DNA of 64,000 nt from Lishizhenia sp965656535 (GCA_965656535.1 CBFHKX010000002.1:372001-436000), one strand, 5' to 3'; positions 1 through 9,468 are shown, numbered from the stretch's first letter. Translations and numbers: made by a program. The notes: generated from the sequence alone by a model not told the origin.

Positions 1-547
1 TAGATGCAGCTAAATCAATGTCGTCCATCCACTGTATACTTTTCTCTTCAAAAAAGTTAAACAGATGATCAAAGTTGGCAATTTCGTTTTTGAATAACGC
101 AATCATAAAAGATTTATCGTCTTCAAAAGTTTGTGTACCGTTGTTCATGTATTCGAAGAAGGTTTCAGACTCTCTAATGTGTAAAAACATTTTTCTAAAA
201 ATCTCTTGATTTTCGTCTCCTATCCAGTTCACTAACCTTTCTTCAGATGCTTGTCTTATTCCGTAATGGTTGTCTAACAACTCAATAACTTTATTTTCAA
301 CAAACTTTAGATTTGGGTTTTTATCCTCCTCAGTTGGTAATATTTTCTTTTTATTTTCTTCAATTCTATGTTCAGCAATGTGCTTCAGCTCTCCGAAGGA
401 AAGTAAAAAGTAGAGGTATAGATCATAGATACGATCAATTGCCTCCATCATTTCTTTTTCTGCTCTTATTATACTTTCTTTATCAGATTGATAGTAAGCA
501 TAAAGGGCTTGAAGTACTTTAATTCTTAAATGTCTTCTATTCAGCAT
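1..547 (-). CDS. nusB: Transcription antitermination factor NusB (partial)
   Basis: About 182 codons are visible from an ATG at 547; the C-terminal part lies beyond the left edge. The N-terminus (MLNRRHLRIKVLQALYAY) is the characteristic start of Bacteroidota NusB, which is longer (about 300 residues) than the E. coli protein and carries a long insert before the RNA-binding helical bundle. NusB joins NusE (S10) on boxA RNA to promote antitermination of rRNA operons. It lies 8 bases downstream of the leucine dehydrogenase gene in the same direction, so the two are probably co-transcribed. Confidence 0.88.
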   Translation of the reverse strand, partial: MLNRRHLRIKVLQALYAYYQSDKESIIRAEKEMMEAIDRIYDLYLYFLLSFGELKHIAEHRIEENKKKILPTEEDKNPNLKFVENKVIELLDNHYGIRQASEERLVNWIGDENQEIFRKMFLHIRESETFFEYMNNGTQTFEDDKSFMIALFKNEIANFDHLFNFFEEKSIQWMDDIDLAAS

Positions 548-555
548 ATCTTTTT

Positions 556-1653
556 TTACATCGGAAGTTTAACTTTCCCTATTGCGTCTATTCGTTCTTC
601 AGCCATTTTGTTGGCAATGGCATATGCCGGTGTGTTTTCTAATTTGGCTCTTTTAACAATGTCTCCAATTGTACCGTAAATCTCAGTTGCTTTGTCCATA
701 GCCCATTCAGCTGTAAAACCTTTAACTTCAGAGTAACAATTGATAACTCCACCTGCATTTAATGCATAATCTGGGGCATAAATAATCCCTTTTTGTCTTA
801 CTGCTTCTCCATGTAATTGCTCGTTAGCCAATTGGTTATTCGCAGCACCGGCAATAATAGAACATTTTAGTCTATTTAAAGTATCGTCGTTTACGGTTGC
901 TCCTAGAGCACACGGTGCGTAAATGTCCATATCAACATCGTATATTTCATCCAATCCAACTACAGTAGCACCGTATGTTTTAGAAACGTGTTTTAATGCG
1001 TCTTGGTTGATGTCTGTGATGGTTACATCCGCGTTTTCTTCTGCAAGGTATTTTACCAAATATTCACCTACGTGTCCAACCCCTTGTACCGCAACTTTTT
1101 TGCCTGCTAAACTATCCGAACCAAACTGTTCTTTTGCGCAAGCTTTCATTCCCATATAAACACCATAAGCTGTAACAGGAGAAGGATCTCCAGATTTCCC
1201 TGGTAAACCAACTACATGATCTGTTTCATTTTTAACCCAAACCATATCCGAAGTCGAGATACCTACATCTTCAGCAGTAATATACTTTCCAGCTAAACTG
1301 TTTACAAATTTTCCAAATCTTCTGAAAAGCGCTTCAGATTTCATCGTTTTAGAATCTCCAATTATTACGGCTTTTCCACCTCCTAGGTTTAGTCCTGATA
1401 TTGAGTTTTTGTAAGTCATACCTCGAGATAAGCGTAAAACATCATTCAATGCTTCCATCTCGTTGTTATACATCCACATTCTCGTACCTCCAAGGGCAGG
1501 ACCTAAAACGGTGTTGTGAACAGCTATTATTGCTTTTAATCCTGTTGCATTATCATTACAAAACAACAGTTGCTCGTGGTCGTATTTCGACATTTGCGCG
1601 ATAACGGGATTGTCCGCTAAATTTGTCGCACTCATTTCCTTTACCTCAATCAT
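556..1653 (-). CDS. ldh: Leucine (Glu/Leu/Phe/Val family) dehydrogenase
   Basis: The 365-residue length is typical of leucine/valine dehydrogenases, which oxidatively deaminate branched-chain amino acids to 2-oxo acids with NAD+ in the cytoplasm. The substrate glycine-rich segment LGPALGGTRMW is at residues 50-60, the substrate-binding lysine is in MTYKNS (Lys82) and the catalytic lysine in GGGKAVI (Lys94). A Rossmann motif GVGHVG lies near residues 190-195. A second in-frame ATG seven codons in (1635, MSATNLAD) could equally be the start. Product branched oxo acids feed iso-fatty-acid primers in Flavobacteriales; this is family knowledge. Which amino acid is preferred cannot be read from the sequence. 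Confidence 0.9.
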   Translation of the reverse strand: MIEVKEMSATNLADNPVIAQMSKYDHEQLLFCNDNATGLKAIIAVHNTVLGPALGGTRMWMYNNEMEALNDVLRLSRGMTYKNSISGLNLGGGKAVIIGDSKTMKSEALFRRFGKFVNSLAGKYITAEDVGISTSDMVWVKNETDHVVGLPGKSGDPSPVTAYGVYMGMKACAKEQFGSDSLAGKKVAVQGVGHVGEYLVKYLAEENADVTITDINQDALKHVSKTYGATVVGLDEIYDVDMDIYAPCALGATVNDDTLNRLKCSIIAGAANNQLANEQLHGEAVRQKGIIYAPDYALNAGGVINCYSEVKGFTAEWAMDKATEIYGTIGDIVKRAKLENTPAYAIANKMAEERIDAIGKVKLPM

Positions 1654-1697
1654 TTCAATTCAGTATTAAATAGAATCTATTATTCAAATTCTTTGTA

Positions 1698-1705
1698 TAA
1701 TTTTG
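1698..1705 (+). promoter_or_regulatory. Candidate -7 box for the ABC exporter gene
   Basis: TAATTTTG is an exact match to the flavobacterial -7 element TAnnTTTG and lies 47 bases before the ATG of the exporter. No clear TTTG -33 element is present at the right distance, so support is moderate. Confidence 0.45.
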
Positions 1706-1752
1706 TCTTCCGCTGAAGTACAAAACGGTCTGCAAAAATAGAAAATTAAAAC

Positions 1753-3525
1753 ATGAAGTCTCTAAGCTATTTAAACAAATATTTTATCAAGTATAAATGG
1801 AGACTTTTACTGGGCGTTTTGTTTATTATAGTACAGAATTTTTTGTTTGTTGAAATGCCTAGCGTAGTAAAAAACGCAGTAAACGATTTTCAAGCCTTAA
1901 TTACTTCTGGCGAAGTACTAGAGAATGCAGGTTGGTTGGCGTTGAGCGTTGCTTTACTTTATCTCGGTCTCTCTGTTGGAAAGGCTGTTCTGCTTTTCTT
2001 TACCCGTCAAACTATCATAAAAGTATCTCGGTTTATTGAGTATGATTTAAAAAATGAAATTTACGAGCAATATCAGAAGTTAAGTTTCACCTTCTACAAA
2101 AAGAACAAAACAGGAGATTTAATTAATAGAATATCTGAAGATGTTTCTAAAGTAAGAATGTACTTAGGTCCAGCGGTTATGTACACAGTTAATCTAGTAG
2201 TGTTGTTCACCTTGTGTTTAGTAAAGATGATTTCGATTAACGCAGAACTTACAATGTGGGTGCTCATTCCCTTGCCTATAATGTCTGTTTTGGTCTACAA
2301 GGTTTCTAGCACAATGAACAGACAAAGCGAACGCGTGCAGCACGAGCAATCTAACTTAAGTTCAACCGTACAAGAGTCTTTTTCTGGTATTCGTGTTTTA
2401 AAAGCATATGGCGCAGAAGGCGCATTTAAACAAAAGTTCAATTCTTCTACAGATAATTATCTAAAGAGAAATATGGATCTGGTGGTAACCAATTCTCTCT
2501 TTATGCCAACGATCATTTTATTAATCGGTTTAAGTACTGTTTTGGTTGTTTATATTGGAGGTCTAATGGCAATGGATCCTAAACAAGGTATAGACGTTGG
2601 TGAGATTGTTCAATTTATTATGTATGTGAACATGCTAACTTGGCCTTTTGCATCTGTTGGCTGGGTAACTTCATTGGTGCAGCGTGCAGCAGCAAGTCAG
2701 GAAAGAATAAACGAGTTCTTAAATGAGAAACCAGATATTGTAAATCCTTCATCAGAAAAAAACGATTTAAAAGGAGAGGTTAAGTTTGAAAATGTGACGT
2801 ATACCTATCCAAATTCAGGTATTCAAGCAATAAAAGACTTAAGTTTTAAAATAGATGCAGGAAAAACACTTGCTATTTTAGGAAGAACGGGTTCTGGAAA
2901 ATCATCTATAATTAATCTTGTAATGCGCCAATTTGATCCAGATAGCGGAGCAGTATTCATAGATGGTGTAAATTTGAAAGAATTGAATTTAGACCAATAC
3001 AGAAAGTCTACTGGTGTAGTTCCGCAAGAGGTTTTTCTGTTTTCTGATACCATTGCAAACAATATTAAATTTGGATTAAACGATACAAACGAAACTAGTT
3101 TGGATGAAATAGAAGCTGTAGCAAAAAGAGCACATGTTCACCATAATATTATTGATTTTAAAGAAGGATACGAAACTTTGCTTGGCGAGAGAGGTGTAAA
3201 TTTAAGCGGAGGTCAAAAACAGCGAATCAGTATTGCACGAGCATTGATTAGAAATCCAAAATTTTTGATTCTAGACGACTGTTTATCTGCCGTTGATACA
3301 GAAACCGAAGAAATAATTTTAGATAATTTACAAGCACAATTGAATCAAAGCACTACGTTAATTGTGAGTCATAGGGTATCAAGTATACGCAACGCAGATA
3401 AAATTATTGTTTTAGACGATGGTACTAAAATAGAAGAAGGTTCGCATGAGGAATTACTGCACTTGAATGGTGTGTACGCAGAAATGTACCAGAAACAACT
3501 ATTGGAAGAGACAGAAGGAGAGTAG
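1753..3525 (+). CDS. ABC exporter, fused permease/ATPase, degenerate ATP site
   Basis: A 590-residue half-transporter: an N-terminal six-helix exporter membrane domain (about 1-310) followed by a nucleotide-binding domain. Walker A GRTGSGKS is at 377-384, signature LSGGQ at 484-488, Walker B LILDD ends at 508-509 and the H-loop histidine is at 540. The residue after the Walker B aspartate, normally the catalytic glutamate, is aspartate (Asp509), as in MdlA/YheI-type subunits that form asymmetric exporters. The drug or lipid carried is unknown. It stands alone: no second half-transporter is adjacent, so it must homodimerise or pair with a subunit encoded elsewhere. About 100 bases separate it from uvrA. 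Confidence 0.85.
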   Translation: MKSLSYLNKYFIKYKWRLLLGVLFIIVQNFLFVEMPSVVKNAVNDFQALITSGEVLENAGWLALSVALLYLGLSVGKAVLLFFTRQTIIKVSRFIEYDLKNEIYEQYQKLSFTFYKKNKTGDLINRISEDVSKVRMYLGPAVMYTVNLVVLFTLCLVKMISINAELTMWVLIPLPIMSVLVYKVSSTMNRQSERVQHEQSNLSSTVQESFSGIRVLKAYGAEGAFKQKFNSSTDNYLKRNMDLVVTNSLFMPTIILLIGLSTVLVVYIGGLMAMDPKQGIDVGEIVQFIMYVNMLTWPFASVGWVTSLVQRAAASQERINEFLNEKPDIVNPSSEKNDLKGEVKFENVTYTYPNSGIQAIKDLSFKIDAGKTLAILGRTGSGKSSIINLVMRQFDPDSGAVFIDGVNLKELNLDQYRKSTGVVPQEVFLFSDTIANNIKFGLNDTNETSLDEIEAVAKRAHVHHNIIDFKEGYETLLGERGVNLSGGQKQRISIARALIRNPKFLILDDCLSAVDTETEEIILDNLQAQLNQSTTLIVSHRVSSIRNADKIIVLDDGTKIEEGSHEELLHLNGVYAEMYQKQLLEETEGE

Positions 3526-3625
3526 TTTATAGTTCGGAGTTGAACGTTGAAAAGTCAAAACCAAGGGGTAATTGATAGTAAAGCGTATCGAAGTCAAACT
3601 GAGGTAGATTAAAACAGTAAGCAAA

Positions 3626-6409
3626 ATGAAAGAAGAATACATACATATCAAAGGTGCGAGAATGCATAATCTCAAAAATATTGAGGTTAAGATTCCACAT
3701 GGAGAATTAACTGTAATTACTGGTTTGTCTGGTTCTGGAAAATCTTCATTAGCTTTTGATACTTTGTATGCAGAAGGGCAGAGGAGATACATTGAGAGTT
3801 TATCTTCTTATGCACGACAATTCTTAGGACGTTTAGATAAACCAGAGGTAGATTATATCAAAGGAATCTCTCCTGCCGTTGCTATAGAGCAAAAAGTGAC
3901 GTCTACAAATCCACGTTCTACTGTAGGCACAACCACAGAGATTTACGATTACCTTAAAATTCTTTTTGCTCGTGTAGGAAAAACAATTTCGCCCATTTCT
4001 GGTAAAGAAGTTAAAAAGCATACCGTAACAGATGTTGTAGATTTTATAAATAAGCAAGAAATAGGAGCGCGTGCGATGCTTTTAGCTCCAATACATACTT
4101 TTGAAAAATACGGAATCGAAAGGCAGATTACCCTTTTAAGAGATCAGGGATATGTCCGCATAATTATAGATAATAAACTAGAAAATGTAGCGGACTTACT
4201 AGAAAATTTGCCGAAAAAAGTCAAATCTGCTCAGCTAGTAATTGATAGAATAAAGGTAGACCCGCAAAGTGAGGAAAATCAATCTCGAATAGCAGATTCT
4301 GTTCAATTGGCTTTTGCAGAAGGAGAAGGAGAGTGTATTGTTTCTTTACCAGATAGTAAACAAGAGCATTCGTTTTCTAATCGTTTTGAGCTAGACGGAA
4401 TGGAATTCACAGAACCATCAGAACATTTTTTTACTTTTAACAATCCATTTGGAGCGTGTAAAACGTGCGAAGGCTTTGGTTCCGTTATAGGAATAGATGA
4501 AAATTTAGTACTACCAGATCAATCGTTAAGTGTCTACGAAGGTGCAATTCAGCCTTGGAATACAGAGAGTATGCAACACTTTTTGAATGATTTGGTAATG
4601 AATAGTCCGAAGTTTGATTTTCCTATTCATACACCAGTAGAAGATTTAACAGAAGAGCAATATGATTTACTTTGGGAGGGAAATCAATATTTTGAAGGAA
4701 TCCATGCATTTTTCAAATACATAGAAAGTAAAAGCTATAAGATACAATTTAGAGTGCTACTTTCTAGATATAGAGGTAAAACTAAATGTAATGATTGCAA
4801 AGGTACGCGTCTTAGAAAAGATGCAAGTTATGTAAAAATTGGTGCAACTAGTTTACAAGAAATTGTACTGAAATCTGTAGAAGACAACATTAAATTTTTC
4901 AAAAGTTTAGATCGTACTGGTTTTGATGAGCAAGTTGTAAAACGCATTTTCCCAGAAATAGAAAATAGATTGCGTTTATTGGATGAGGTAGGTTTGTCTT
5001 ACTTAACATTAAATAGAACGGCAAATACCCTTTCGGGTGGAGAATCTCAGCGTATCAATTTAGCTACTTCTTTGGGCAGTAGTTTAGTTGGTTCTATGTA
5101 TATTTTAGATGAGCCAAGTATTGGTTTACATCCCAGAGATACAGAAAAACTAATTGGTGTACTTAAAAACCTGCGCGATATTGGTAATACGGTTATTGTA
5201 GTAGAACACGAAGAAGCCATGATGAGAGAAGCAGACGGCATCCTAGATATTGGTCCGAAAGCTGGTGTTTACGGTGGTGAAGTAGTTTTTCATGGAAAGC
5301 ACAAAGATTTGGTAAACCAGAAAGAGAGTTTAACTGCACAATATTTAACAAAAGAGCGCGTAATTCCTATTCCAGAAAGAAGAAGAGTAAGCAAAGATAA
5401 AATCACGGTAAAAGGTGTAAAAGAAAATAACTTAAAGGGTTTTGATGTAGATTTTCCGCTGCACGCACTTACGGTTGTAACGGGAGTAAGTGGTTCAGGT
5501 AAATCTACCTTGGTTAGAGATATATTATATCCGGCAGTAAGAAAATCTTTAAATATTTATGGCGATAAAGTTGGGAATTATAAAGGGTTAGAAGGTGATT
5601 TACGCAGAATTAAAGCTGTAGATTTTATAGATCAAAATCCCATTGGTAAATCATCTCGTAGTAATCCTGTTACTTACGTAAAAGCGTTTGACGATATTAG
5701 AGATCTCTTTTCTAAACAGCAAGTTTCTAAAATAAGAGGATACAAGCCAGGCTGGTTCTCTTTTAATGTAGACGGCGGTAGGTGTGAAATGTGCGAGGGT
5801 GAAGGAGCAATTACCGTTTCTATGCAATTTATGGCAGATGTACATTTAAAGTGCGAAGCGTGTCAAGGTTCTAGATACAAGCAAGAAACTCTTGAAGTAG
5901 AATATAAAGGCAATTCAGTAGCAGACATCCTAGCGATGGATATAGATACCGCCTTAGAATTGTTTAAACAAGGTACTACCCGAACAGAAGAAAAAATAGT
6001 AGAGAAAATTCAACCTTTGCAAGATGTTGGTTTAGGTTACTTAAGTTTGGGGCAGCCTTCATCTACACTTTCTGGTGGAGAAGCGCAGCGTGTTAAATTG
6101 GCTTCTTTTTTAATTAAAACAAAAAATCCACAGCCAACACTTTTTATTTTCGACGAGCCAACTACTGGTCTACATTTTTATGATATCGAAAAACTATTAA
6201 TTGCGTTTAATGCGTTAATTAATATCGGACACACCGTAATTGTAATAGAACATGATTTAGATGTAGTAAAATGTGCAGATTATTTGGTGGATTTGGGTCC
6301 AGAAGGCGGAGATAAAGGTGGTAATTTAGTATTCACGGGTACACCAGAAGAAATTTTAGCGTGTGAATCTTCTTACACAGGTCAGTTCTTGAAGCAAAAG
6401 CTTTCATAA
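3626..6409 (+). CDS. uvrA: Excinuclease ABC subunit A
   Basis: Damage-recognition ATPase of nucleotide excision repair, acting with UvrB and UvrC. At 927 residues it has the usual Bacteroidota length. Walker A motifs are at about 33-40 (GLSGSGKS) and 620-627 (GVSGSGKS); two signature motifs LSGGESQR and LSGGEAQR and two Walker B/D-loop stretches (ILDEPSIGLH, IFDEPTTGLH) follow. Zinc modules are CKTC with CNDC in the first half and CEMC-x19-CEAC in the second. All core motifs are intact. The ATG at 3626 starts directly at the conserved YIHIKGARMHNLKNI segment. Confidence 0.97.
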   Translation: MKEEYIHIKGARMHNLKNIEVKIPHGELTVITGLSGSGKSSLAFDTLYAEGQRRYIESLSSYARQFLGRLDKPEVDYIKGISPAVAIEQKVTSTNPRSTVGTTTEIYDYLKILFARVGKTISPISGKEVKKHTVTDVVDFINKQEIGARAMLLAPIHTFEKYGIERQITLLRDQGYVRIIIDNKLENVADLLENLPKKVKSAQLVIDRIKVDPQSEENQSRIADSVQLAFAEGEGECIVSLPDSKQEHSFSNRFELDGMEFTEPSEHFFTFNNPFGACKTCEGFGSVIGIDENLVLPDQSLSVYEGAIQPWNTESMQHFLNDLVMNSPKFDFPIHTPVEDLTEEQYDLLWEGNQYFEGIHAFFKYIESKSYKIQFRVLLSRYRGKTKCNDCKGTRLRKDASYVKIGATSLQEIVLKSVEDNIKFFKSLDRTGFDEQVVKRIFPEIENRLRLLDEVGLSYLTLNRTANTLSGGESQRINLATSLGSSLVGSMYILDEPSIGLHPRDTEKLIGVLKNLRDIGNTVIVVEHEEAMMREADGILDIGPKAGVYGGEVVFHGKHKDLVNQKESLTAQYLTKERVIPIPERRRVSKDKITVKGVKENNLKGFDVDFPLHALTVVTGVSGSGKSTLVRDILYPAVRKSLNIYGDKVGNYKGLEGDLRRIKAVDFIDQNPIGKSSRSNPVTYVKAFDDIRDLFSKQQVSKIRGYKPGWFSFNVDGGRCEMCEGEGAITVSMQFMADVHLKCEACQGSRYKQETLEVEYKGNSVADILAMDIDTALELFKQGTTRTEEKIVEKIQPLQDVGLGYLSLGQPSSTLSGGEAQRVKLASFLIKTKNPQPTLFIFDEPTTGLHFYDIEKLLIAFNALINIGHTVIVIEHDLDVVKCADYLVDLGPEGGDKGGNLVFTGTPEEILACESSYTGQFLKQKLS

Positions 6410-6468
6410 AACAGCTTTAAATTCTTTACTCTTAAAGGTTTAATTTTCGCTCGAAAATAGTACTGTTT

Positions 6469-6500
6469 TTTGAGTTAACAATTTATTTTTGATATATTTA
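6469..6500 (+). promoter_or_regulatory. Promoter of the 315-residue lipoprotein gene
   Basis: TTTG at 6469-6472, a 20-base spacer, then TATATTTA at 6493-6500, one mismatch from TAnnTTTG. Transcription would begin near 6505, about 13 bases before the ATG. Confidence 0.6.
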
Positions 6501-6517
6501 GCTACAAACTGAGCGTT

Positions 6518-7465
6518 ATGAAATATCAAAATATTCTATTTGTTGTTTTCCTATCTTTATTTAGTGTTGGCTGCACCTTAAAAAACAATCGGTTCGAAAA
6601 CGGGGTAAACGCAATTTTAGGAGATGAGAGTTACACTCAAAGTTTTGGTTGCGAACCAACTTCGCGAACAAATGAAACTGTAAGAATTCAAACACATTTG
6701 AAGTTTGTTGAAGAAATGTTAAGAAATAGACCTGTTGTTTCTTTAACAGAAGATCAAATAGAAAAAAGAATGCATGCCTTAGATCTATTAAATGAGTATT
6801 GGACTTCTGCAGTTTTCCCTAAAAATTACGACTATCCTGAACAACGAATTCCTTGCTTTATTGACAAGAATGGAAATATCTGTGCTGTTGGATATCTTAT
6901 CGAAAAAACAACAGATAGACAAGTTGCAGAAAATATTAATTCCAAATACAAGTATGATTATTTAATGGATATTGATGATGCAACTATAAACAGTTGGATA
7001 GAAACGAATGGATTAACCAAAGAAGAATGTGCGATGATACAACCTGCATATTTCCCTCAAGAACAAGAGAATACGATTTCTAAAAATTATGCGATTTCGT
7101 CGGCGGTAGTTGGTGGTTTGAATCTTTCTTTTAGTGCTATTAATTCAATTCAGCTTGCTCAACGTCAAAATAATAATCTAGTTGCACCAATAGCTGGGTT
7201 AGTTTCTGGAGCCAGTCAACTATTTATTGGCGCATTTAATTACCCAGAAGAACAAATGATTTGGGGACAAACGTATATAAACACAGCAGAAAGAAATGTA
7301 TCTCTTTTGAATATAGGTTTAGGGACAACTACTATGTTATTAAGTGGTTGGAATTTGTTGAGAGATAGAAAGCCGAAAACAAAGCGTTTGGCGTGGAATG
7401 TATATAGTTTTCCTACTCAAGAAAGTCAGGTTGGTCTTGGATTTAGTCTTACCAAGAAGCTTTAA
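6518..7465 (+). CDS. Conserved lipoprotein of unknown function
   Basis: A 315-residue protein with a lipoprotein signal ending LFSVGC (Cys19). A conserved-looking core near residues 90-180 contains RIPCFIDKNGNICAVGYLIE followed by a GLTKEECAMIQPAY segment, a motif pair I associate with uncharacterised secreted proteins of Bacteroidota. The C-terminal third is hydrophobic in two stretches (about 190-225 and 260-285), which may be helices or barrel-like strands. It has its own promoter and is followed by a low-coding gap. No function is assigned. Confidence 0.7.
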   Translation: MKYQNILFVVFLSLFSVGCTLKNNRFENGVNAILGDESYTQSFGCEPTSRTNETVRIQTHLKFVEEMLRNRPVVSLTEDQIEKRMHALDLLNEYWTSAVFPKNYDYPEQRIPCFIDKNGNICAVGYLIEKTTDRQVAENINSKYKYDYLMDIDDATINSWIETNGLTKEECAMIQPAYFPQEQENTISKNYAISSAVVGGLNLSFSAINSIQLAQRQNNNLVAPIAGLVSGASQLFIGAFNYPEEQMIWGQTYINTAERNVSLLNIGLGTTTMLLSGWNLLRDRKPKTKRLAWNVYSFPTQESQVGLGFSLTKKL

Positions 7466-7681
7466 TCCCTTTTTGTAAAATTCAGATTTACTGTAACCTA
7501 AGCTAAATGCATTACAAACAAACGAAATTGTGTTGTTTAGTTTAATTATTATTTAGTTTTAAATCAGGCAGTAAAAAGACTTAATTTTGTGTTAAGCAAA
7601 TATGCTCTATTTAAAGGATTAGGTTTATTTAAACAAACTAAGTAATAAACACGGTGCAATTATCTCAACAGAATTCACTAA

Positions 7682-7801
7682 TCATTCTGGTTTAGAATTA
7701 TCTCTTTTCGTTAGCTTATAAATTAAATATCCTATTCCTATCAAAAAGTGTAGCACCACTATAGCAATGATAATATAAACGGTAGAATTTGAACTTCCCA
7801 T
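7682..7801 (-). CDS. Small single-pass membrane protein, 39 residues
   Basis: A short gene with ATG at 7801 and TGA at 7682. The product begins MGSSNSTVYIIIAIVVLHFL, has one strongly hydrophobic segment (about residues 8-29) and a short basic tail YKLTKRDNSKPE, giving an expected N-out, C-in topology. It lies upstream of, and in the same direction as, the M42-like peptidase gene (81 bases gap). Similar tiny membrane proteins occur in Flavobacteriia; no function is known to me. Support is the coherent membrane-protein composition, not homology I can compute. Confidence 0.55.
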   Translation of the reverse strand: MGSSNSTVYIIIAIVVLHFLIGIGYLIYKLTKRDNSKPE

Positions 7802-7888
7802 GCGGTAAAAATAGGAAGTATAACACTTAAACTGCGTAACAAAAACTACCGTTGTGCTTGATATTTCTCAATAATTTAAAGTTAAATC

Positions 7889-8812
7889 TTACAAGTTTTT
7901 CATCAATGCCTTGTATAATTCTACCATGTACATGATATCGTATTTAGCTACTTTTTCGTTGGGCGAGTGCACATTATCTTCTGGTGCACCAATAAAACAC
8001 CAATCAAACGGTAAGTCTGTTTTTTGCAGCATTGTTCCGTCAGAACCGCCAGCAGATTCAACTTCTAACTGATATTTAATGTTAGATGACTTTGCAATAT
8101 CAATAATTTTGTTGAGGTAAGATCTTCTTGGAATTCCAGAATCGCGCATAGAGATTGCAACACCTCCTCCGTGAGTTACGCCGTCTGTAACCCAAGTAAT
8201 ATCAGAAATTAAGGCTTGATGTATACCGTAGGTATCGTATAAAAATCTACCAATAAAACCAACAGATCCACCGCCATGTTCTTCATAAGTGGAAAATACA
8301 ATAGCTCCATTTTCGAGCGTTTCTGCAACCTTTAGAGCGTTCCAAACACCCAAACGGTTATCCATATAAGGAGACTCTATAAATTCATCCGTTTCTATAA
8401 AATTAGGTTTAAACGTAAGGTTGGTTCCTCTATCTATATCTCTATCAAAAACATATTGCAGTTCATCTCTTCCATTTTCATTCTCAATAATCAACAATTC
8501 GGTTTCAATCTCTCCTTTACTATCACTACCAACCAATTGCATACCGTCAATTGCTCTTGGTCCGCCAATCTTAATTAAATTTTTACCGTAGCCGGTTGTA
8601 AAACCAATGGTGTCTGTATGAGCAAAAATTGCCGTGGTCGGTTCTCCAAAAACAAGTACGAGCGCATCTTGAAATCCTTTTCCGTGGTGAATGGTAGGAA
8701 CTGTATTCCAATTGGTCATGTTTTTTCGTACATAATCCAAGAGAAACTCTTTAATCGCACCTTCGTCTCCAGATGCACCTCTTATTTCTACTAATTGCTT
8801 TAATAATTCCAT
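7889..8812 (-). CDS. M42-like (M20/M42 superfamily) aminopeptidase
   Basis: A 307-residue cytosolic metallopeptidase of the M20/M42 type. Metal-binding motifs are visible in order: AHTDTIGF (first His/Asp), PYMDNRLGVWNAL (bridging Asp), STYEEHGGGS (catalytic Glu and metal Glu), ISDITW (Asp) and VHSPNEKV (His). The segment GGSDGTML resembles the GTDA/SDG region near the active site. It is 1 base from the upstream YigZ gene, so both are probably one transcript. It likely trims peptides in protein turnover; substrate specificity is not deducible. Confidence 0.82.
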   Translation of the reverse strand: MELLKQLVEIRGASGDEGAIKEFLLDYVRKNMTNWNTVPTIHHGKGFQDALVLVFGEPTTAIFAHTDTIGFTTGYGKNLIKIGGPRAIDGMQLVGSDSKGEIETELLIIENENGRDELQYVFDRDIDRGTNLTFKPNFIETDEFIESPYMDNRLGVWNALKVAETLENGAIVFSTYEEHGGGSVGFIGRFLYDTYGIHQALISDITWVTDGVTHGGGVAISMRDSGIPRRSYLNKIIDIAKSSNIKYQLEVESAGGSDGTMLQKTDLPFDWCFIGAPEDNVHSPNEKVAKYDIMYMVELYKALMKNL

Positions 8813-8813
8813 A

Positions 8814-9428
8814 TCAATAAATTCCTAAATCTGTTATTTCTGTTGTGTCAAATGCATCTAGGTCAGCAAAAATCTTACTCTGACTACTTAAATCAACACC
8901 TAAAACCAATGTGCAAGAAAGCTCAAAAAGCTGTTCTTCAATAGTTAAATTTTCGTCTTTAACTAATTTCATAATGGAGGGCATATCTGCATATTCAAAA
9001 TCTACCTTTAGCCAATTGTGAACTGTACACGTAATAATTTTTCCATTTTCGATAGCTTCTTTTGCTCCTGTTCTGTATGCGTTAATTAATCCGCCAACAC
9101 CTAATTTTGTTCCACCGTAATAGCGTACAACACAAATCAGCACATTCGTAAGGTCATAGGATTGAATTTGACCTAGAATTGGAGCTCCAGCACTGTTGTT
9201 GGGTTCTCCATCGTCATTTGCACGATACTGTTCTTTATGCAAGCCAAACCGATAAGCATAACAAAAATGACGAGCTTGATGGTGTTCTTTTTTCCACCGG
9301 ATGAGGTGTTCTTTGGCATCTTCTTCGTTAAAGCATTGTATTGCTATTCCGATAAACTTAGAGCCTTTTTCTTTGTATTGTCCGGTGCTTTCTTTTTTAA
9401 GGGTTCTATATGTTTTAACTATGTCCAG
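8814..9428 (-). CDS. yigZ: YigZ/IMPACT family protein
   Basis: Family hallmarks are YKEKGSKFIG, the central NDDGEPNNSAGAPILGQI segment and VVRYYGGTKLGVGGLI, followed by the smaller C-terminal domain of YigZ proteins. Eukaryotic IMPACT regulates GCN2; the bacterial role is not settled. Homology begins at DIVKTYRTL, and no ATG, GTG or TTG sits just before it: the closest candidates are CTG at 9428 (chosen here, 205 residues), GTG at 9464 and ATG at 9563. The upstream ones overlap the divergent lipoprotein gene and would lie before the -7 box at 9445-9452. The start is therefore uncertain, the identity is not. Confidence 0.85.
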   Translation of the reverse strand: MDIVKTYRTLKKESTGQYKEKGSKFIGIAIQCFNEEDAKEHLIRWKKEHHQARHFCYAYRFGLHKEQYRANDDGEPNNSAGAPILGQIQSYDLTNVLICVVRYYGGTKLGVGGLINAYRTGAKEAIENGKIITCTVHNWLKVDFEYADMPSIMKLVKDENLTIEEQLFELSCTLVLGVDLSSQSKIFADLDAFDTTEITDLGIY

Positions 9429-9444
9429 AGCTATGATTTTAGCA

Positions 9445-9452
9445 CAAAAGTA
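9445..9452 (-). promoter_or_regulatory. Candidate -7 box for yigZ
   Basis: Read on the minus strand this is TACTTTTG, an exact TAnnTTTG match. Transcription would begin near 9440, about 12 bases before the CTG at 9428 and downstream of the GTG and ATG candidates, which favours the short start. No clear -33 element is seen. Confidence 0.4.
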
Positions 9453-9468
9453 ATTAACTTGCACAACT

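Noticed and set aside
3499..3792. A 97-codon minus-strand frame across the ABC/uvrA junction.
   Set aside because: It overlaps the start of uvrA and has no domain or promoter.
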